Positions 46,725 through 56,682 of a stretch of DNA of 62,260 bases are shown here, piece after piece. Both the position numbers and the translations under genes were made by a program. The notes below the pieces were generated by a model that worked only from the letters and a program-made list of their open reading frames with translations, searched no databases and was not told the origin of the DNA. This stretch comes from Clostridium tetanomorphum. GTDB lineage: Bacteria > Bacillota > Clostridia > Clostridiales > Clostridiaceae. The stretch is from assembly GCF_017873215.1 (NCBI RefSeq), contig NZ_JAGGKA010000024.1:1-62260 (forward strand). Reading direction: 5' to 3'. Every line of letters begins with the position of its first letter. The first letter of the stretch is position 1.

Positions 46725-47840
46725 TTAAACATTTATTTCTCTTAATACTTTCATTAATATTTCATTGCTTTTTCTATCTTTTATAGCAAATCTAACATAA
46801 TAATTGTTAAGTCCAACATAATTATTACATTTTCGTATAGCTATCCCCTTATTTAAACATAATTCATATAATTTATTACAGTCTATTTCTTTAAGCTTAC
46901 ATAATATAAAGTTGCTATAAGTTTTATAAACTTTATCTATATATTTAACTTTACATAGTTCTTCAGTTAAATATTTTTTCTCCTCTTCTACCCACTTAAT
47001 AGATTTTTTTATATAATCCCTATCTTTTAAAACATACTTTCCTGCCAACTCTGCAAAACAATTTATATTCCAAGGATTTTGTTTTTTTCTCATTTTATTT
47101 AATAGCTCTTCATTTCTACTTACTCCAAAACCTAATCTTATAGCCGGCATAGCATAAAACTTTGTTAAAGCTCTTATTATAAAAATACATTTGTATTTTT
47201 TTAGATTATATACAAAACTATTTGCTATATTTCCTGTAAACTCTATAAATGCTTCATCTATAATTACAACTTTTCCCTTTTCCTCACAATATTCTAATAT
47301 AGAAATAAATTTATCTTTATGAATTATTCCCCCATTGGGATTATTAGGATTTCCTATGATTAAAGCATCTACTTTATCTATATTTGATAAAATTTCTTCA
47401 TAATCATATTCCATATCTCCCTTCATAGGTAAATGAGTAATTTTAACCCCCCACTTTTCTGAATCTTCTTCATATTCACCAAAAGATGGAGTAATTATTA
47501 AAATACTTTTAAAACAGGATATTACTAAATCTATTATTTCTGCTGCTCCATTTCCTAAAATTAAATTTTTTTCTTCTATTATATCTTCATATATACTGAA
47601 ATTTTCTTCTTTATCTTCATCTAAGTTAAAGAGTCCCTTACTATGATTTATATAATCTTTTAAATATCCTTTTAGTTGTCTATACAATGCATCTGGATAT
47701 CTATTTAAATTGCTTATTCCTTCTTGTATATTATCTATAAAGCTTTCCGGAACTCCTAGTGGATTTATATTTGAACTAAAATCTAAAAGTTCCTTTCCTT
47801 TTAATATTCCTTCCGTATATATATCTCCACCATGTTGCAA
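46725..47840 (-). CDS. cobD: Threonine-phosphate decarboxylase
   Basis: A 371-aa PLP class I/II aminotransferase-fold enzyme that makes (R)-1-amino-2-propanol phosphate for the nucleotide loop. Landmarks are HGGDIYTEGIL and DFSSNINPLGVPESF at the start, GNPNNPNGGI near residue 164 and the PLP lysine in IRALTKFYAMPAIRLGFGV near 225. The start is TTG with GAGGTG upstream. It is 20 nt after cbiB, whose product uses its product. Confidence 0.9.
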   Translation of the reverse strand: MQHGGDIYTEGILKGKELLDFSSNINPLGVPESFIDNIQEGISNLNRYPDALYRQLKGYLKDYINHSKGLFNLDEDKEENFSIYEDIIEEKNLILGNGAAEIIDLVISCFKSILIITPSFGEYEEDSEKWGVKITHLPMKGDMEYDYEEILSNIDKVDALIIGNPNNPNGGIIHKDKFISILEYCEEKGKVVIIDEAFIEFTGNIANSFVYNLKKYKCIFIIRALTKFYAMPAIRLGFGVSRNEELLNKMRKKQNPWNINCFAELAGKYVLKDRDYIKKSIKWVEEEKKYLTEELCKVKYIDKVYKTYSNFILCKLKEIDCNKLYELCLNKGIAIRKCNNYVGLNNYYVRFAIKDRKSNEILMKVLREINV

Positions 47841-47860
47841 CTTCTTACACCTCTTTTATA

Positions 47861-48838
47861 TTATTTACTACAAATAAAAACAATCAATCCATATATTACA
47901 ATCAACAAAATTTCTGAAGCATACATAAGTTTTATACTGTCAAATATGTGTACAAAACTTAACTCTTTTTTCATATCTCCTATTGTAGGTTTATAAACCA
48001 CTTCACCAAAATACACATTTGTTCCACCTATCTGTACTTCCATAGCTCCTGCTGTTGCAGCTTCCGGATATGCACAATTAGGACTTTTATGATTTTTTCT
48101 ATCTCTTAGCATTATTTTAAAGCTATATAATATATTTCCGTTAACTAAAGGAGCTGTAAAACACATAAGAATTCCTGAAATTCTTGCTGGTATAAAATTG
48201 AAAATATCATCTACTTTAGCAGGGAAAAATCCTATATGCAAGTATTTTTCATTCATATATCCAAGCATTGAATCCATAGTATTTATCCCCTTATACATCA
48301 TTGCAAGAGGGGCTCCTCCAATTATTCCATAAAAAAGCGGTGCTATGACTCCATCAGAAGCATTTTCTGCTACTGTTTCTACATCTGCTCTTATAATTTC
48401 TTTTTCATCAAGTTCACTGGTATCTCTACCTACTATATAAGAAAGTTTTAATCTTGCATCTTTTATATCTCTATTCTTTAATGCATAATATACTTTTATT
48501 GCTTCATCTTTAAGACATTTTGCTGATAAAGTTGTCCAAAGAATCAATATGTTTAAACTATGATATATCCATAAATTCCCTATAGCTAATTTAAGTATTA
48601 AAAATGGAATTAAAAAAGAAAATGATGCTACGATTATTACTATAAGTCCTCCAAATAATTTTAAAGCTTCATTACTTTTGCAAATTTTTCTTCCTTTTTT
48701 ATCTAAAGCACTTATAAGTTTTCCTATATATATTACAGGATGTGGAAACCAATATGGGTCTCCCACAATCCAATCTATAATTACTGCTAAAACTATATCT
48801 ATAAAATTCATTAATATAGATGAAATAATGTTAATCAC
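47861..48838 (-). CDS. cbiB: Adenosylcobinamide-phosphate synthase
   Basis: A 325-aa membrane enzyme with four or more helices. VIIDWIVGDPYWFPHPVIYIG near residue 19 and RADVETVAENASDGVIAPLFY near 150 are family signatures. It attaches aminopropanol phosphate to adenosylcobyrate. The start is uncertain: GTG 48838 gives this length but overlaps AGAGGTG, and ATG 48811 lies 24 nt further on. Confidence 0.93.
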   Translation of the reverse strand: MINIISSILMNFIDIVLAVIIDWIVGDPYWFPHPVIYIGKLISALDKKGRKICKSNEALKLFGGLIVIIVASFSFLIPFLILKLAIGNLWIYHSLNILILWTTLSAKCLKDEAIKVYYALKNRDIKDARLKLSYIVGRDTSELDEKEIIRADVETVAENASDGVIAPLFYGIIGGAPLAMMYKGINTMDSMLGYMNEKYLHIGFFPAKVDDIFNFIPARISGILMCFTAPLVNGNILYSFKIMLRDRKNHKSPNCAYPEAATAGAMEVQIGGTNVYFGEVVYKPTIGDMKKELSFVHIFDSIKLMYASEILLIVIYGLIVFICSK

Positions 48839-48840
48839 CT

Positions 48841-50313
48841 CTATCTTTTAATTCCCATAACTTTGTATATATAATGAATATCCGTATTTTTCCTTACCAA
48901 ATCTGCCAATAAATCTAAATTCTTTTCTCTTAAGTTTTCATATACTACTGACTTTCTTTCTTCTATTCCTTTTTCTTTCCTTATTTTATTTATTATATTT
49001 TCTCTAAAATTTACTCCATCAAATACTCCATGAATATAAGTTCCCATTACATTTCCTTTATCATTTATTGCTCCATCTTTTCTTGCCACATTTTTCCCAT
49101 TTTCATCATATATATTGAAAAGAGGTGAAGCATTTTCTCCATAAGAGCATATGCCCATATGTATTTCATAACCATATACTTCTTCTTGCTTCGACTTAGC
49201 TTTTACTCTTGTTGTAACCTTTTCCTTCTCAAATACAGTTTCTACATCTAAAAGTCCCATACCAGTTGTCTCTTTATTATCTGTCTCTACTCCATAAGGA
49301 TCTTTCAAAGTTTTACCAAGCATTTGATATCCACCACATATTCCTACTACTAATCCATCTTTAGCATATTCTTTTATTAAATCTTCAATACCTGATTCCC
49401 TTAAAGATAATAGGTCGTCTATAGTATTTTTAGTTCCTGGAATAATCAATAAATCAGGCTTTCCAAAGTTATCTTTTGAAGTTATATATCTTATGGATAC
49501 ATCTTCTTCAATTTTTAATGCGTCGAAATCTGTAAAATTAGATATATGTGGCAATTTTACTACAGCTATATCTATAGGAGATACAGCATTTTTATTAAAT
49601 TCTACTGCTCCATCTTCATCTTCCAAATCTAGAGTAAAATGAGGTATTACACCTACTGTAGGTATTTTAATAATGTCTTCTAGCATCTTTAAACCAGGCT
49701 TTAATATTTCTACATCTCCTCTAAACTTGTTTATAATTGTTCCTTTTACTCTATTTCTTTCTTCTTCACTAAATAAAACCATAGTTCCTGCAAGAGAAGC
49801 AAAAACTCCTCCTTTGTCTATATCACCTGCTAGTAAAACCGGTGCATCCACCATTTCTGCTAATCCCATGTTTACTATATCTCTATCTCTTAAATTTATT
49901 TCTGCTGGACTTCCTGCCCCTTCAATAACTACTATATCAAATTCATTTTCTATATCCTGAAATTGACTTTTCAATTTATCTGCAAAATCCAACTTCATGT
50001 TATGATATTCCATTGCAGTAGTATTACTAAAAACTTTTCCATTAAATATTATTTGACATTTTTTGTCACTAGTAGGTTTTAATAAAATAGGATTCATATA
50101 AGCCTCTGGTTCTAATCCACAAGCATAAGCCTGAAGCACTTGGGCCCTTCCCATTTCTTTACCATCATGAGTTATGTAAGAATTTAAAGACATATTTTGA
50201 GATTTGTATGGACATACTGAATATCCATCCTGTTTAAATATCCTACATAACGCTGTTACTAATATGCTCTTTCCTACAGAAGAACCTGTTCCCTGTATCA
50301 TTATTTTTGCCAA
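48841..50313 (-). CDS. cbiP: Cobyric acid synthase
   Basis: A 490-aa CbiP/CobQ amidotransferase. ATPase half: [20 protein letters not shown]. Glutaminase half: nucleophile Cys in [12 protein letters not shown] near residue 330 and His in [10 protein letters not shown]. It amidates the b, d, e and g side chains. The start is TTG 50313, six bases after GGGGTG; the GTG at 50322 is inside that site. It is the first gene after the riboswitch at 50619-50804. Confidence 0.95.
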   Translation of the reverse strand: MAKIMIQGTGSSVGKSILVTALCRIFKQDGYSVCPYKSQNMSLNSYITHDGKEMGRAQVLQAYACGLEPEAYMNPILLKPTSDKKCQIIFNGKVFSNTTAMEYHNMKLDFADKLKSQFQDIENEFDIVVIEGAGSPAEINLRDRDIVNMGLAEMVDAPVLLAGDIDKGGVFASLAGTMVLFSEEERNRVKGTIINKFRGDVEILKPGLKMLEDIIKIPTVGVIPHFTLDLEDEDGAVEFNKNAVSPIDIAVVKLPHISNFTDFDALKIEEDVSIRYITSKDNFGKPDLLIIPGTKNTIDDLLSLRESGIEDLIKEYAKDGLVVGICGGYQMLGKTLKDPYGVETDNKETTGMGLLDVETVFEKEKVTTRVKAKSKQEEVYGYEIHMGICSYGENASPLFNIYDENGKNVARKDGAINDKGNVMGTYIHGVFDGVNFRENIINKIRKEKGIEERKSVVYENLREKNLDLLADLVRKNTDIHYIYKVMGIKR

Positions 50314-50537
50314 ATTAAACACCCCGCTTACATAGTTAATATATTTTCTATATCATTATAGAAAAAAATATTACCGTGTTCTATAGTTTATATAGAAGTT
50401 TTTATTTTTAATTTTATCCATTGCTTAGCACCTATTAAATTTTCATTTGTAAGGAAATAGATGCTAGCAGAGGATAAAATTAAAACTTAATAGAATAAAA
50501 AATGGACAGATTTTTTATTCTGAGAACACAGCAAATA

Positions 50538-50563
50538 CAAAAACAGCAGGCTTTCAAACCTGC
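50538..50563 (-). terminator. Second hairpin of the cbiP leader
   Basis: GCAGG-TTTGAAAG-CCTGC is followed by TGTTTTTG on the minus strand, downstream of a first terminator. The pair may act as tandem stops when B12 is bound. The remaining leader (50314-50537) shows nothing else I can name. Confidence 0.55.
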
Positions 50564-50580
50564 ACAATCTAGACACTATA

Positions 50581-50607
50581 AAAAAACCGGCATAAGCCGG
50601 CGTTTTA
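50581..50607 (-). terminator. Attenuator terminator of the cbiP riboswitch
   Basis: CGCCGGC-TTAT-GCCGG is followed by seven Ts on the minus strand, 12 nt after the riboswitch P13-type arm. It is a classic intrinsic terminator and the likely expression platform. Confidence 0.8.
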
Positions 50608-50618
50608 CATGTTAAGAT

Positions 50619-50804
50619 CCTTTCCCGCCGAAAGCTCGTTTTCCAAACACTCAGGCAGGTCTCCTGGCTCATGAATCATTCTAACCTTTCCCTTCCTCCT
50701 CTTGAGGGAGTGGTATACAAAGGTTCGTCATCAATTACAGTAGCGGGGGCTGCTGCGGACTTTAACCGCATTCCCTTTTCACCTAGATTTTAGGCACCTG
50801 AAAG
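50619..50804 (-). promoter_or_regulatory. Cobalamin riboswitch of the cbiP-led operon
   Basis: Minus-strand landmarks are CAGGTGCCTAAAATC, GGGAATGCGGTTAAAGTCCGC, CAGCCCCCGCTACTGTAA, a B12-box variant GTATACCACTCCC, and the closing AGCCAGGAGACCTGCC. A CTTTC-GGCGG-GAAAG hairpin (50619-50634) follows; its GCGGG can pair with CCCGC of the L5 region, which fits the kissing loop of this class. It heads cbiP, cbiB, cobD, cbiMNQ and possibly all genes to cblS. Confidence 0.94.
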
Positions 50805-50827
50805 TTACTATTCACTTTTCGTTTTTT

Positions 50828-50856
50828 AGTCTACTACACAATTTGTTATATGTCAA
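50828..50856 (-). promoter_or_regulatory. Promoter of the cbiP riboswitch transcript
   Basis: TTGACA (50851-50856) and TAGACT (50828-50833) are 17 nt apart on the minus strand, 24 nt before the aptamer. Confidence 0.6.
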
Positions 50857-50925
50857 TACAAAAAACTGTAAATTAATCAATTAATAAGTATTATAATAGT
50901 AAATTTCCCTAACTTAAGTCTTTTT

Positions 50926-51684
50926 TTATCTATTTAACATAGCTGTAAACAGAATAAGTACAGCTAATTCTACAAATTCATTATTGGCTCCTAAGCAATC
51001 ACCCGTTATTCCTCCAATTTTATTTTTGCATAGTTTCAAAAATAATAATGTAACTAAGAATCCTAACAAAATAGCTATTATAGAATTATTTGTTCCAATT
51101 AAATATATACTTATTAAAATAGTTGTTATTACACTAATTATAAAATGTACTATAGAAGTATTCTCTACAAAAAAATTTCCAGTACCTGTACTTTTAGCAT
51201 TCTTACCTATTAAACATAAAAGAGTTACACTACATTTACTTACTATTGGAGCTACAATTATTACTAATGGCATATTCATAGATATTATAAAAGTTATTGC
51301 TGCATATTTTGTAAGAATGTCAAAAATTAAAGCAATACAAGCAAAAGTTCCTATTCTGCTATCTTTCATTATTTCTATAATCTTATTTTTATCTCCTTTA
51401 AATGAAAAAAATCCATCAAATATGTCTCCAAAACCATCTTGATGTAATCCTCCCATTACAAATATTCCTACAACTATTATAAATATAGCAGTTATATTTG
51501 CTGGAAATACTTTTATGCAAATATAATAGGTAAGATATTGTATTCCTCCTACTATAAGTCCTATAAGTGGAAACATAGCTACACCATCTCTAAAATTTTT
51601 TTTATCACATGGCAGACTTTTCTTTACAGGTAATCTTGTTAAAAATTGAATCATAAGTAAAAAATCATAAAAATATTCCTTCAT
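50926..51684 (-). CDS. cobS: Adenosylcobinamide-GDP ribazoletransferase (cobalamin synthase)
   Basis: A 252-aa polytopic membrane enzyme that joins AdoCbi-GDP with alpha-ribazole (phosphate). MIQFLTRLPVKKSL at the start and the metal-binding GGLHQDGFGDIFDGFFS near residue 78 are the family hallmarks; GGITGDCLGANNE near 224 is also typical. GGAGTG precedes the ATG. It is 12 nt after cobU. Confidence 0.94.
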   Translation of the reverse strand: MKEYFYDFLLMIQFLTRLPVKKSLPCDKKNFRDGVAMFPLIGLIVGGIQYLTYYICIKVFPANITAIFIIVVGIFVMGGLHQDGFGDIFDGFFSFKGDKNKIIEIMKDSRIGTFACIALIFDILTKYAAITFIISMNMPLVIIVAPIVSKCSVTLLCLIGKNAKSTGTGNFFVENTSIVHFIISVITTILISIYLIGTNNSIIAILLGFLVTLLFLKLCKNKIGGITGDCLGANNEFVELAVLILFTAMLNR

Positions 51685-51696
51685 CTTCTGTCACTC

Positions 51697-52251
51697 CTAT
51701 TTAATTTTTAGCGGATGTCCACAACATACTAAATATATTTCATCTGAAAGACTTCCTATATATTGATTTATAAATCCTGCTATATCTCTAAATATTCTTC
51801 CAAGTCTATAAGCAGGAACTAATCCTAATCCTACTTCATTAGTAACCATAACTATAGTTTTATCAAGCTCTCTTCCCTTAGAAATAAATTTATTTATTTC
51901 TTCTTTTATTTTCAAAGTTATTTTGTCTACCTCTTCCATAGAAATAGTATCAAAATCTCTCTCTTCTCTAAACATTATATTTGTAGTCATTATAGTAACA
52001 CAATCTAATAATACATACTTGCAATTACTATTTTCTAAAGCTTTGTGTAAATCTAAATATCCTTCATAAGTTTCCCAATTTTTATTTCTTCTTTCTCTAT
52101 GCTTTTTTACCCTGTCCTTCATTTCTTCATCTGTTACTATAGATGTAGCAATATATAATACATCCTCTTTATCTTTTAAAATATTTTCCGCAAAGGAGCT
52201 TTTTCCACTTCTAGCCCCTCCAGTAACTAATATAATTTTTCCTAAACTCAT
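51697..52251 (-). CDS. cobU: Adenosylcobinamide kinase / guanylyltransferase
   Basis: A 184-aa CobU. P-loop VTGGARSGKSSFAE near residue 10; the guanylylated His lies in RVKKHRERRNKNWETYEG near 50; VMVTNEVGLGLVPAYRLGR near 135 is the usual ending motif. It phosphorylates cobinamide and makes AdoCbi-GDP. GGAGGA precedes the ATG. Confidence 0.95.
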   Translation of the reverse strand: MSLGKIILVTGGARSGKSSFAENILKDKEDVLYIATSIVTDEEMKDRVKKHRERRNKNWETYEGYLDLHKALENSNCKYVLLDCVTIMTTNIMFREERDFDTISMEEVDKITLKIKEEINKFISKGRELDKTIVMVTNEVGLGLVPAYRLGRIFRDIAGFINQYIGSLSDEIYLVCCGHPLKIK

Positions 52252-52292
52252 ATTTAATCCTCCAACCTTTATTAAATGACAAATTATAAATA

Positions 52293-52883
52293 TCAGTCAC
52301 AATGAACTATAGAGTCAATATAAAAATTTCCATATTCATATTTAATCAAAGTTACATCTCCATTTTTTGAAGCAAATTTCCAAAATATATCTAAATTTTC
52401 TCCTAATATGTAAGCTAAAATACTTTTTATAACTCCTCCATGAGTTACAATCAAAATATTATCATCTTTAGTTTTTATTATATCTTCTATAAAACTCTTT
52501 ACTCTACCATAAAATTCAACATAACTTTCACCTTTAGGTGGAGCAAAGTTTTTCCAATCCTCTGACCATCTTTGCCATTCTAAAAGATAATTCGTTTTAA
52601 TCTCTTCGTAACCCTTTCCCTCAAACTCTCCTAAATCCATTTCATTTATTCTTTTATCTTGAATAAAAATATAATCTTTATTATCTACTAATATTTCAGC
52701 GGTTTGAATAGCTCTTTTCATACAACTTGTATAAATTAAAGAAAACTTTATATTATTAAGCTTCTGTTTAGTTTTTTTTATCTGCTCTTTACCATTGTCA
52801 TTTAATTCTACGTCTAGTTTACCATAATAAACTTTTTTAAAATTATTTTCTGTTTCTCCATGTCTTACTAAATAAATATTCAC
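52293..52883 (-). CDS. cobC: Alpha-ribazole phosphatase
   Basis: A 196-aa histidine-phosphatase family protein: LVRHGETENN at the start, IYTSCMKRAIQTAEI and TKDDNILIVTHGGVIKSI with the second catalytic His. It dephosphorylates alpha-ribazole or cobalamin-5'-phosphate; the position before cobU and cobS favours CobC over a general phosphoglycerate mutase. The start is GTG with AGGAGG upstream. It leads the cobC-cobU-cobS unit, which has no riboswitch of its own. Confidence 0.9.
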   Translation of the reverse strand: MNIYLVRHGETENNFKKVYYGKLDVELNDNGKEQIKKTKQKLNNIKFSLIYTSCMKRAIQTAEILVDNKDYIFIQDKRINEMDLGEFEGKGYEEIKTNYLLEWQRWSEDWKNFAPPKGESYVEFYGRVKSFIEDIIKTKDDNILIVTHGGVIKSILAYILGENLDIFWKFASKNGDVTLIKYEYGNFYIDSIVHCD

Positions 52884-53016
52884 TTGGTAAATTCCTCCTA
52901 ATACATACCATACATAAAATATATACTTTTATTCAAATTGAAGTTTTATTAATAGGATAAACTATTAAAAATATATCACTTACTAATATTAATTGCAAAC
53001 ATCCACTATACTTTTT

Positions 53017-53045
53017 TTGACTTTTTAAAGGATTTTTTTTATTTT
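53017..53045 (+). promoter_or_regulatory. Possible promoter of the soluble sensor kinase
   Basis: TTGACT and TATTTT lie 17 nt apart on the plus strand, about 78 nt before the kinase ATG. The -10 box is weak and the region is very AT-rich. Confidence 0.35.
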
Positions 53046-53122
53046 TATAGAATAATAAATTATATACATAATATAGTAAAATATAAAATTTAATTCCATA
53101 TGGTATAAGGGGGAATAACCAT

Positions 53123-54445
53123 ATGCTCATTTTAGATGATAACAATACCAACTATGATGTTAAAAATTATAAACTTTCTGATAAAAACAATTCTGCTTTA
53201 TTTCACAAATTAAATTACAAATATAAGAATGAAAACTTTGTAAAAATCTTATTAGAAAATATACCTCTTGGCGTATTATTACTTGACAATAACTTTAATA
53301 TACTAATATGTAATTCTCATATAGAACATATTACTGGCATTAAAAAAAAATCATTATTAAACAATAACTTATTATTATTTTTTCCTTTTTTTAATGAGGA
53401 ATTCTATTTTGTTCAAAGCTTTAACTTTAAAGAAAGTAAATTAAACAATAATAATTTCAATTCTACTACATATCATATTTTTAAGAATAAAAATGGAGAA
53501 AATAAGAAAATAGAAAATACTTTTTTCCCGATATATTACAATAACTCCTACTGTATACTCTTTATTATAAAAGATATATCTAAAACAATGTATATTAAAG
53601 ACTTAAAAAGGCGTTTCAATAAGAAAAATTTATCAATAAAAAAAATGGAACAAGTGGATAAAGTTAAAACAGATTTTTTTACAAATATAATACATGAATT
53701 AAAAACTCCAATTAATGTAATTTTAGCAGCAGTTCAACTATTAAATATGGATATAAATCATAATGTAGACCTATGCGAAAGTAAAAAAAGAGATTATTAC
53801 AATAGTATTTATCAAAATTCCCTTAGATTAATTAAAATAATTAATAACCTAATAGATATTACTAAAATAGATTCAGGATATTTTAAACTCAACTTAGGAA
53901 ATCATAACATAGTTAGTATTATAGAAGAAATAACCCTTTCCGTAGCCAACTACATAGAAGATAAATCTATTTCTTTAATATTTGATACAGATATTGAAGA
54001 AAAAATAATGGCCTGTAACCCTGATATAATAGAAAGAATTATATTAAATCTTATATCAAATTCAGCTAAATTTACTAATTCAGGTGGTAAAATAATAGTA
54101 TCTGTTCAAGACAAAAAGAACTTCGTTCAGATATCTGTAAAGGATAATGGAACTGGAATTCCTAAAGATGAACTAAATAAAATTTTCAATAGATTTCTAC
54201 AGGTAGATAAGTCATTATATAGGAACAAAGAAGGTAGCGGTATTGGCTTATCTTTAGTGAAATCTTTAGTTCAACTACATGGTGGAACCATTAAAGTTAT
54301 AAGTGAATATGGTAGTGGAACAGATATGCTAATAAACTTACCTGTAAACCTAGTTAATAAAAATAATACATTAAGCAAAAGTAAACATTTAACCAAAACT
54401 TCAGTAGAAAAAATAAATATAGAATTCTCTGATATATATAAATAA
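53123..54445 (+). CDS. Cytosolic PAS-domain orphan sensor histidine kinase
   Basis: A 440-aa kinase with no transmembrane segment. A PAS domain (~45-150, IPLGVLLLDNNFNILICNSH) is followed by HisKA with H-box FFTNIIHELKTPINVI near residue 190, then HATPase_c with NLISNSAKFTNSGG, DNGTGIPKDELNKIFNRF and GSGIGLSLVKSLVQLHGG. No response regulator lies near. Its catalytic half and its tail (INIEFSD) closely match the kinase at 57468-59270. In clostridia such orphan kinases often feed Spo0A; that is inference here. AAGGGGGA precedes the ATG. Confidence 0.9.
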   Translation: MLILDDNNTNYDVKNYKLSDKNNSALFHKLNYKYKNENFVKILLENIPLGVLLLDNNFNILICNSHIEHITGIKKKSLLNNNLLLFFPFFNEEFYFVQSFNFKESKLNNNNFNSTTYHIFKNKNGENKKIENTFFPIYYNNSYCILFIIKDISKTMYIKDLKRRFNKKNLSIKKMEQVDKVKTDFFTNIIHELKTPINVILAAVQLLNMDINHNVDLCESKKRDYYNSIYQNSLRLIKIINNLIDITKIDSGYFKLNLGNHNIVSIIEEITLSVANYIEDKSISLIFDTDIEEKIMACNPDIIERIILNLISNSAKFTNSGGKIIVSVQDKKNFVQISVKDNGTGIPKDELNKIFNRFLQVDKSLYRNKEGSGIGLSLVKSLVQLHGGTIKVISEYGSGTDMLINLPVNLVNKNNTLSKSKHLTKTSVEKINIEFSDIYK

Positions 54446-54448
54446 ATT

Positions 54449-54493
54449 ATTAGGGACTATAGCTAATTTCTATAAATTTACTACAGTCCCTAA
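54449..54493. terminator. Bidirectional terminator between convergent genes
   Basis: ATTAGGGACT and AGTCCCTAAT form a 10-bp stem (with CTATAG/CTAC-type extension) between the kinase stop and the chemotaxis-receptor stop, serving both strands. Confidence 0.65.
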
Positions 54494-54504
54494 TAAGATA
54501 TTAT

Positions 54505-56271
54505 TTATACTTTAAATTTTTTTGCTAAATCTTCTAGTTTCATTGCTATATTTTTTAATTCATCAGTCATTTTAGAAACATTATTCACCGTCTGAGCCTG
54601 TTCTCCCATAGATGCTGATACCTCTTCTGTAGATGCAGCAGATTCTTCTGAAATCGCTGAAATACCTTCAATTCTTTCTAATACATCTTGCTTATCTTTA
54701 TCAACTTCCAATATATTATTTACTAATTCATTAATTTGCTGAATTGTAATTTGAATACTATCATCTATTTTATTAAATACTTCATTAGTATCTTCAACTG
54801 CATTATTTGCTTCTTCTACCGCCTGCTTCCCTGAGTCCATACTAACTTTAGCATTAGATATTTCCTTTTGTATTTCATTTACTATTGTCTCTATTTCCTT
54901 TGTTGAAATAGATGTTTGTTCTGCTAATTTTCTTATTTCCTCTGCAACAACAGCAAATCCTCTCCCTGCTTCTCCTGCCCTTGCAGCTTCAATAGCTGCA
55001 TTTAAAGCTAAAAGATTAGTCTGTTCTGCTATAGATTGAATAGTATCTATTATTTCTCCAATAGATCCAGATTTCTTATCTAATATATTCACATTTTTAC
55101 CTACATGGTCTACTGCATTTTTGTTTAATTTAAACTTTTCCATTAATGTATTTATAGAAATTAGTCCCTTACCATTCATTTGCTTTACATTATTTGAATA
55201 TTTTTTTACTTCTTCTGAACTATTCACTATATTATTTATTTTATAAGCTAACTTATCTAATTTTTCTACTCCAGCTTGTGATTCTTTAGCTTGTTCTTGC
55301 GCTCCTCTTGCAATTTCTTCTACTGTCTCAGTAACAGCTTCTATAGATGCTGTAGTTTCATCTGTTGCCGCTGCAAGGTTTTGAGAACTTCCTGATATCT
55401 GCATTATGCTATCATTTAGCTCTTTCACTATAAGTTTTAATGCTTCCCTCATCTTTACAACTGCTTTATGTATATCCCCTATCTCATCTTTATCTTCATA
55501 AGACATATCTTCTTCTATAGTTAAATCTAACTCTGAAGTAGCATCAATTAAATCTTTAGCAATATTTATTCTCTTTATTATTGCTTTTATTATAATTCCT
55601 CCAATAGCAGCAGATAATAATACAGCTATTATATCTATAATACCTATTATTATAAAAGCGTTTCTTTTAATAATTCTACTATGAGTTATATTATCTTCAG
55701 CATAATTATCTATTACTTCTCCAATTCTTTCTATGCTCTGTCTAGCTGAATTAAACTTAGCCTCTACAGATCTTTCTTTTATCATTTCCATACTACGTTC
55801 ATTTAAACGCTTTACGGATAATGCATTTGTAACTTTAACGCATTCCTTTTCCCATTCTGTAAAGAATTTTTCAAAGTCATCAAAATCATCTATTACGTTT
55901 TTTTCATTCTTTTCATTTTCATAAGATAAAAAAACTTCTTTATTTGTTTCTATAACTTTCCTTGCTTCCTCTAATCCCTCTCTAGCCTCTCTTATATTTA
56001 AATCTCTTTCTTTTACAAATTCCTTAAAATTAGGATCGTTCCCATCAATTAAAAATAAATTTCTTTCTGCTACCATAGCTTGGTACATGTCTCTATCTGC
56101 TTTTAATATTAAATTTGAAATCTTATAACTTTCTTCATAAAGTGATTTGATTAAATTTTCCTCAATACGATTTGATCTAAATATAGCTATTCCTGCAGTC
56201 ATAACTAATGCTACTATTGGAACAATTAATACTATTAAAAGTTTTTGATTTAATTTAGTATTCTTTAGCAC
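54505..56271 (-). CDS. Methyl-accepting chemotaxis protein
   Basis: A membrane receptor. The start is taken as GTG 56271 ([10 protein letters not shown], 588 aa), six bases after GGGGGAG; the in-frame start at 56319 lacks a site. TM1 is ~8-28, a four-helix-bundle ligand domain ~30-185, TM2 ~190-215, HAMP ~215-270, and the signalling domain has the conserved hairpin tip [24 protein letters not shown] (landmark [17 protein letters not shown]). The ligand is unknown. Confidence 0.92.
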   Translation of the reverse strand: MLKNTKLNQKLLIVLIVPIVALVMTAGIAIFRSNRIEENLIKSLYEESYKISNLILKADRDMYQAMVAERNLFLIDGNDPNFKEFVKERDLNIREAREGLEEARKVIETNKEVFLSYENEKNEKNVIDDFDDFEKFFTEWEKECVKVTNALSVKRLNERSMEMIKERSVEAKFNSARQSIERIGEVIDNYAEDNITHSRIIKRNAFIIIGIIDIIAVLLSAAIGGIIIKAIIKRINIAKDLIDATSELDLTIEEDMSYEDKDEIGDIHKAVVKMREALKLIVKELNDSIMQISGSSQNLAAATDETTASIEAVTETVEEIARGAQEQAKESQAGVEKLDKLAYKINNIVNSSEEVKKYSNNVKQMNGKGLISINTLMEKFKLNKNAVDHVGKNVNILDKKSGSIGEIIDTIQSIAEQTNLLALNAAIEAARAGEAGRGFAVVAEEIRKLAEQTSISTKEIETIVNEIQKEISNAKVSMDSGKQAVEEANNAVEDTNEVFNKIDDSIQITIQQINELVNNILEVDKDKQDVLERIEGISAISEESAASTEEVSASMGEQAQTVNNVSKMTDELKNIAMKLEDLAKKFKV

Positions 56272-56479
56272 GTCAAACTCCCCCTTGAAAATATAACATT
56301 TAATATTACTATACAGCATACAATAGATATTTCATTTTACATTTTTCCATAATAACACCTTATATTCCAATTATATCATATTTATTTGAAATTTGTTTAT
56401 TCTGTAATATATTTTTTAATGATTTTCTAAAACATCATTCTATTTATTTCCATTTTTTTATTAATATTTTCTTTAATTA

Positions 56480-56506
56480 ACATTTTTATTTTTTGCTCAT
56501 ATAATA
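56480..56506 (+). promoter_or_regulatory. Sigma-K-like promoter match
   Basis: AC (56480-56481), 16 nt, then CATATAATA (56498-56506) fits the AC-N16-CATANNNTA pattern of the late mother-cell sporulation sigma factor, about 40 nt before a 35-aa ORF. The gap 56320-56479 shows no other feature. AT-richness makes chance matches likely. Confidence 0.35.
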
Positions 56507-56546
56507 TATTATTAAGTAGTTTCTTTACTCAGCAGGAGGTGATTTT

Positions 56547-56654
56547 ATGTTTTGCTGTTGTGTATTTTTCTACTTGTTATGGATAATATTTATACTAATA
56601 ATATTCCACATTTTGTGGTTTATACTAAACTTCCATTGCTTATTCCCCTGCTAA
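56547..56654 (+). CDS. 35-aa hydrophobic cysteine-rich peptide
   Basis: The ORF starts MFCCCVFFYLLWIIFILIIF and ends NFHCLFPC. It has a perfect AGGAGGTGA six bases before the ATG and its own terminator 28 nt after the stop, so it is very probably a real gene. It is one membrane helix with a CCC cluster at one end and two Cys at the other. I recognise no family. The sigma-K-like promoter suggests a sporulation role, which is speculative. Confidence 0.65.
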   Translation: MFCCCVFFYLLWIIFILIIFHILWFILNFHCLFPC

Positions 56655-56682
56655 AATTGTAAAATTATTAAAATAAATCTTA

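Noticed and set aside
50487-50672. A 61-aa minus-strand ORF before cbiP.
   Set aside because: It lies across two terminator hairpins and the end of the cobalamin riboswitch and has no ribosome binding site; it is a chance frame in a regulatory RNA.
52933-53151. A 72-aa minus-strand ORF between cobC and the soluble kinase.
   Set aside because: It overlaps the kinase start and promoter region, is low in complexity and lacks a ribosome binding site.
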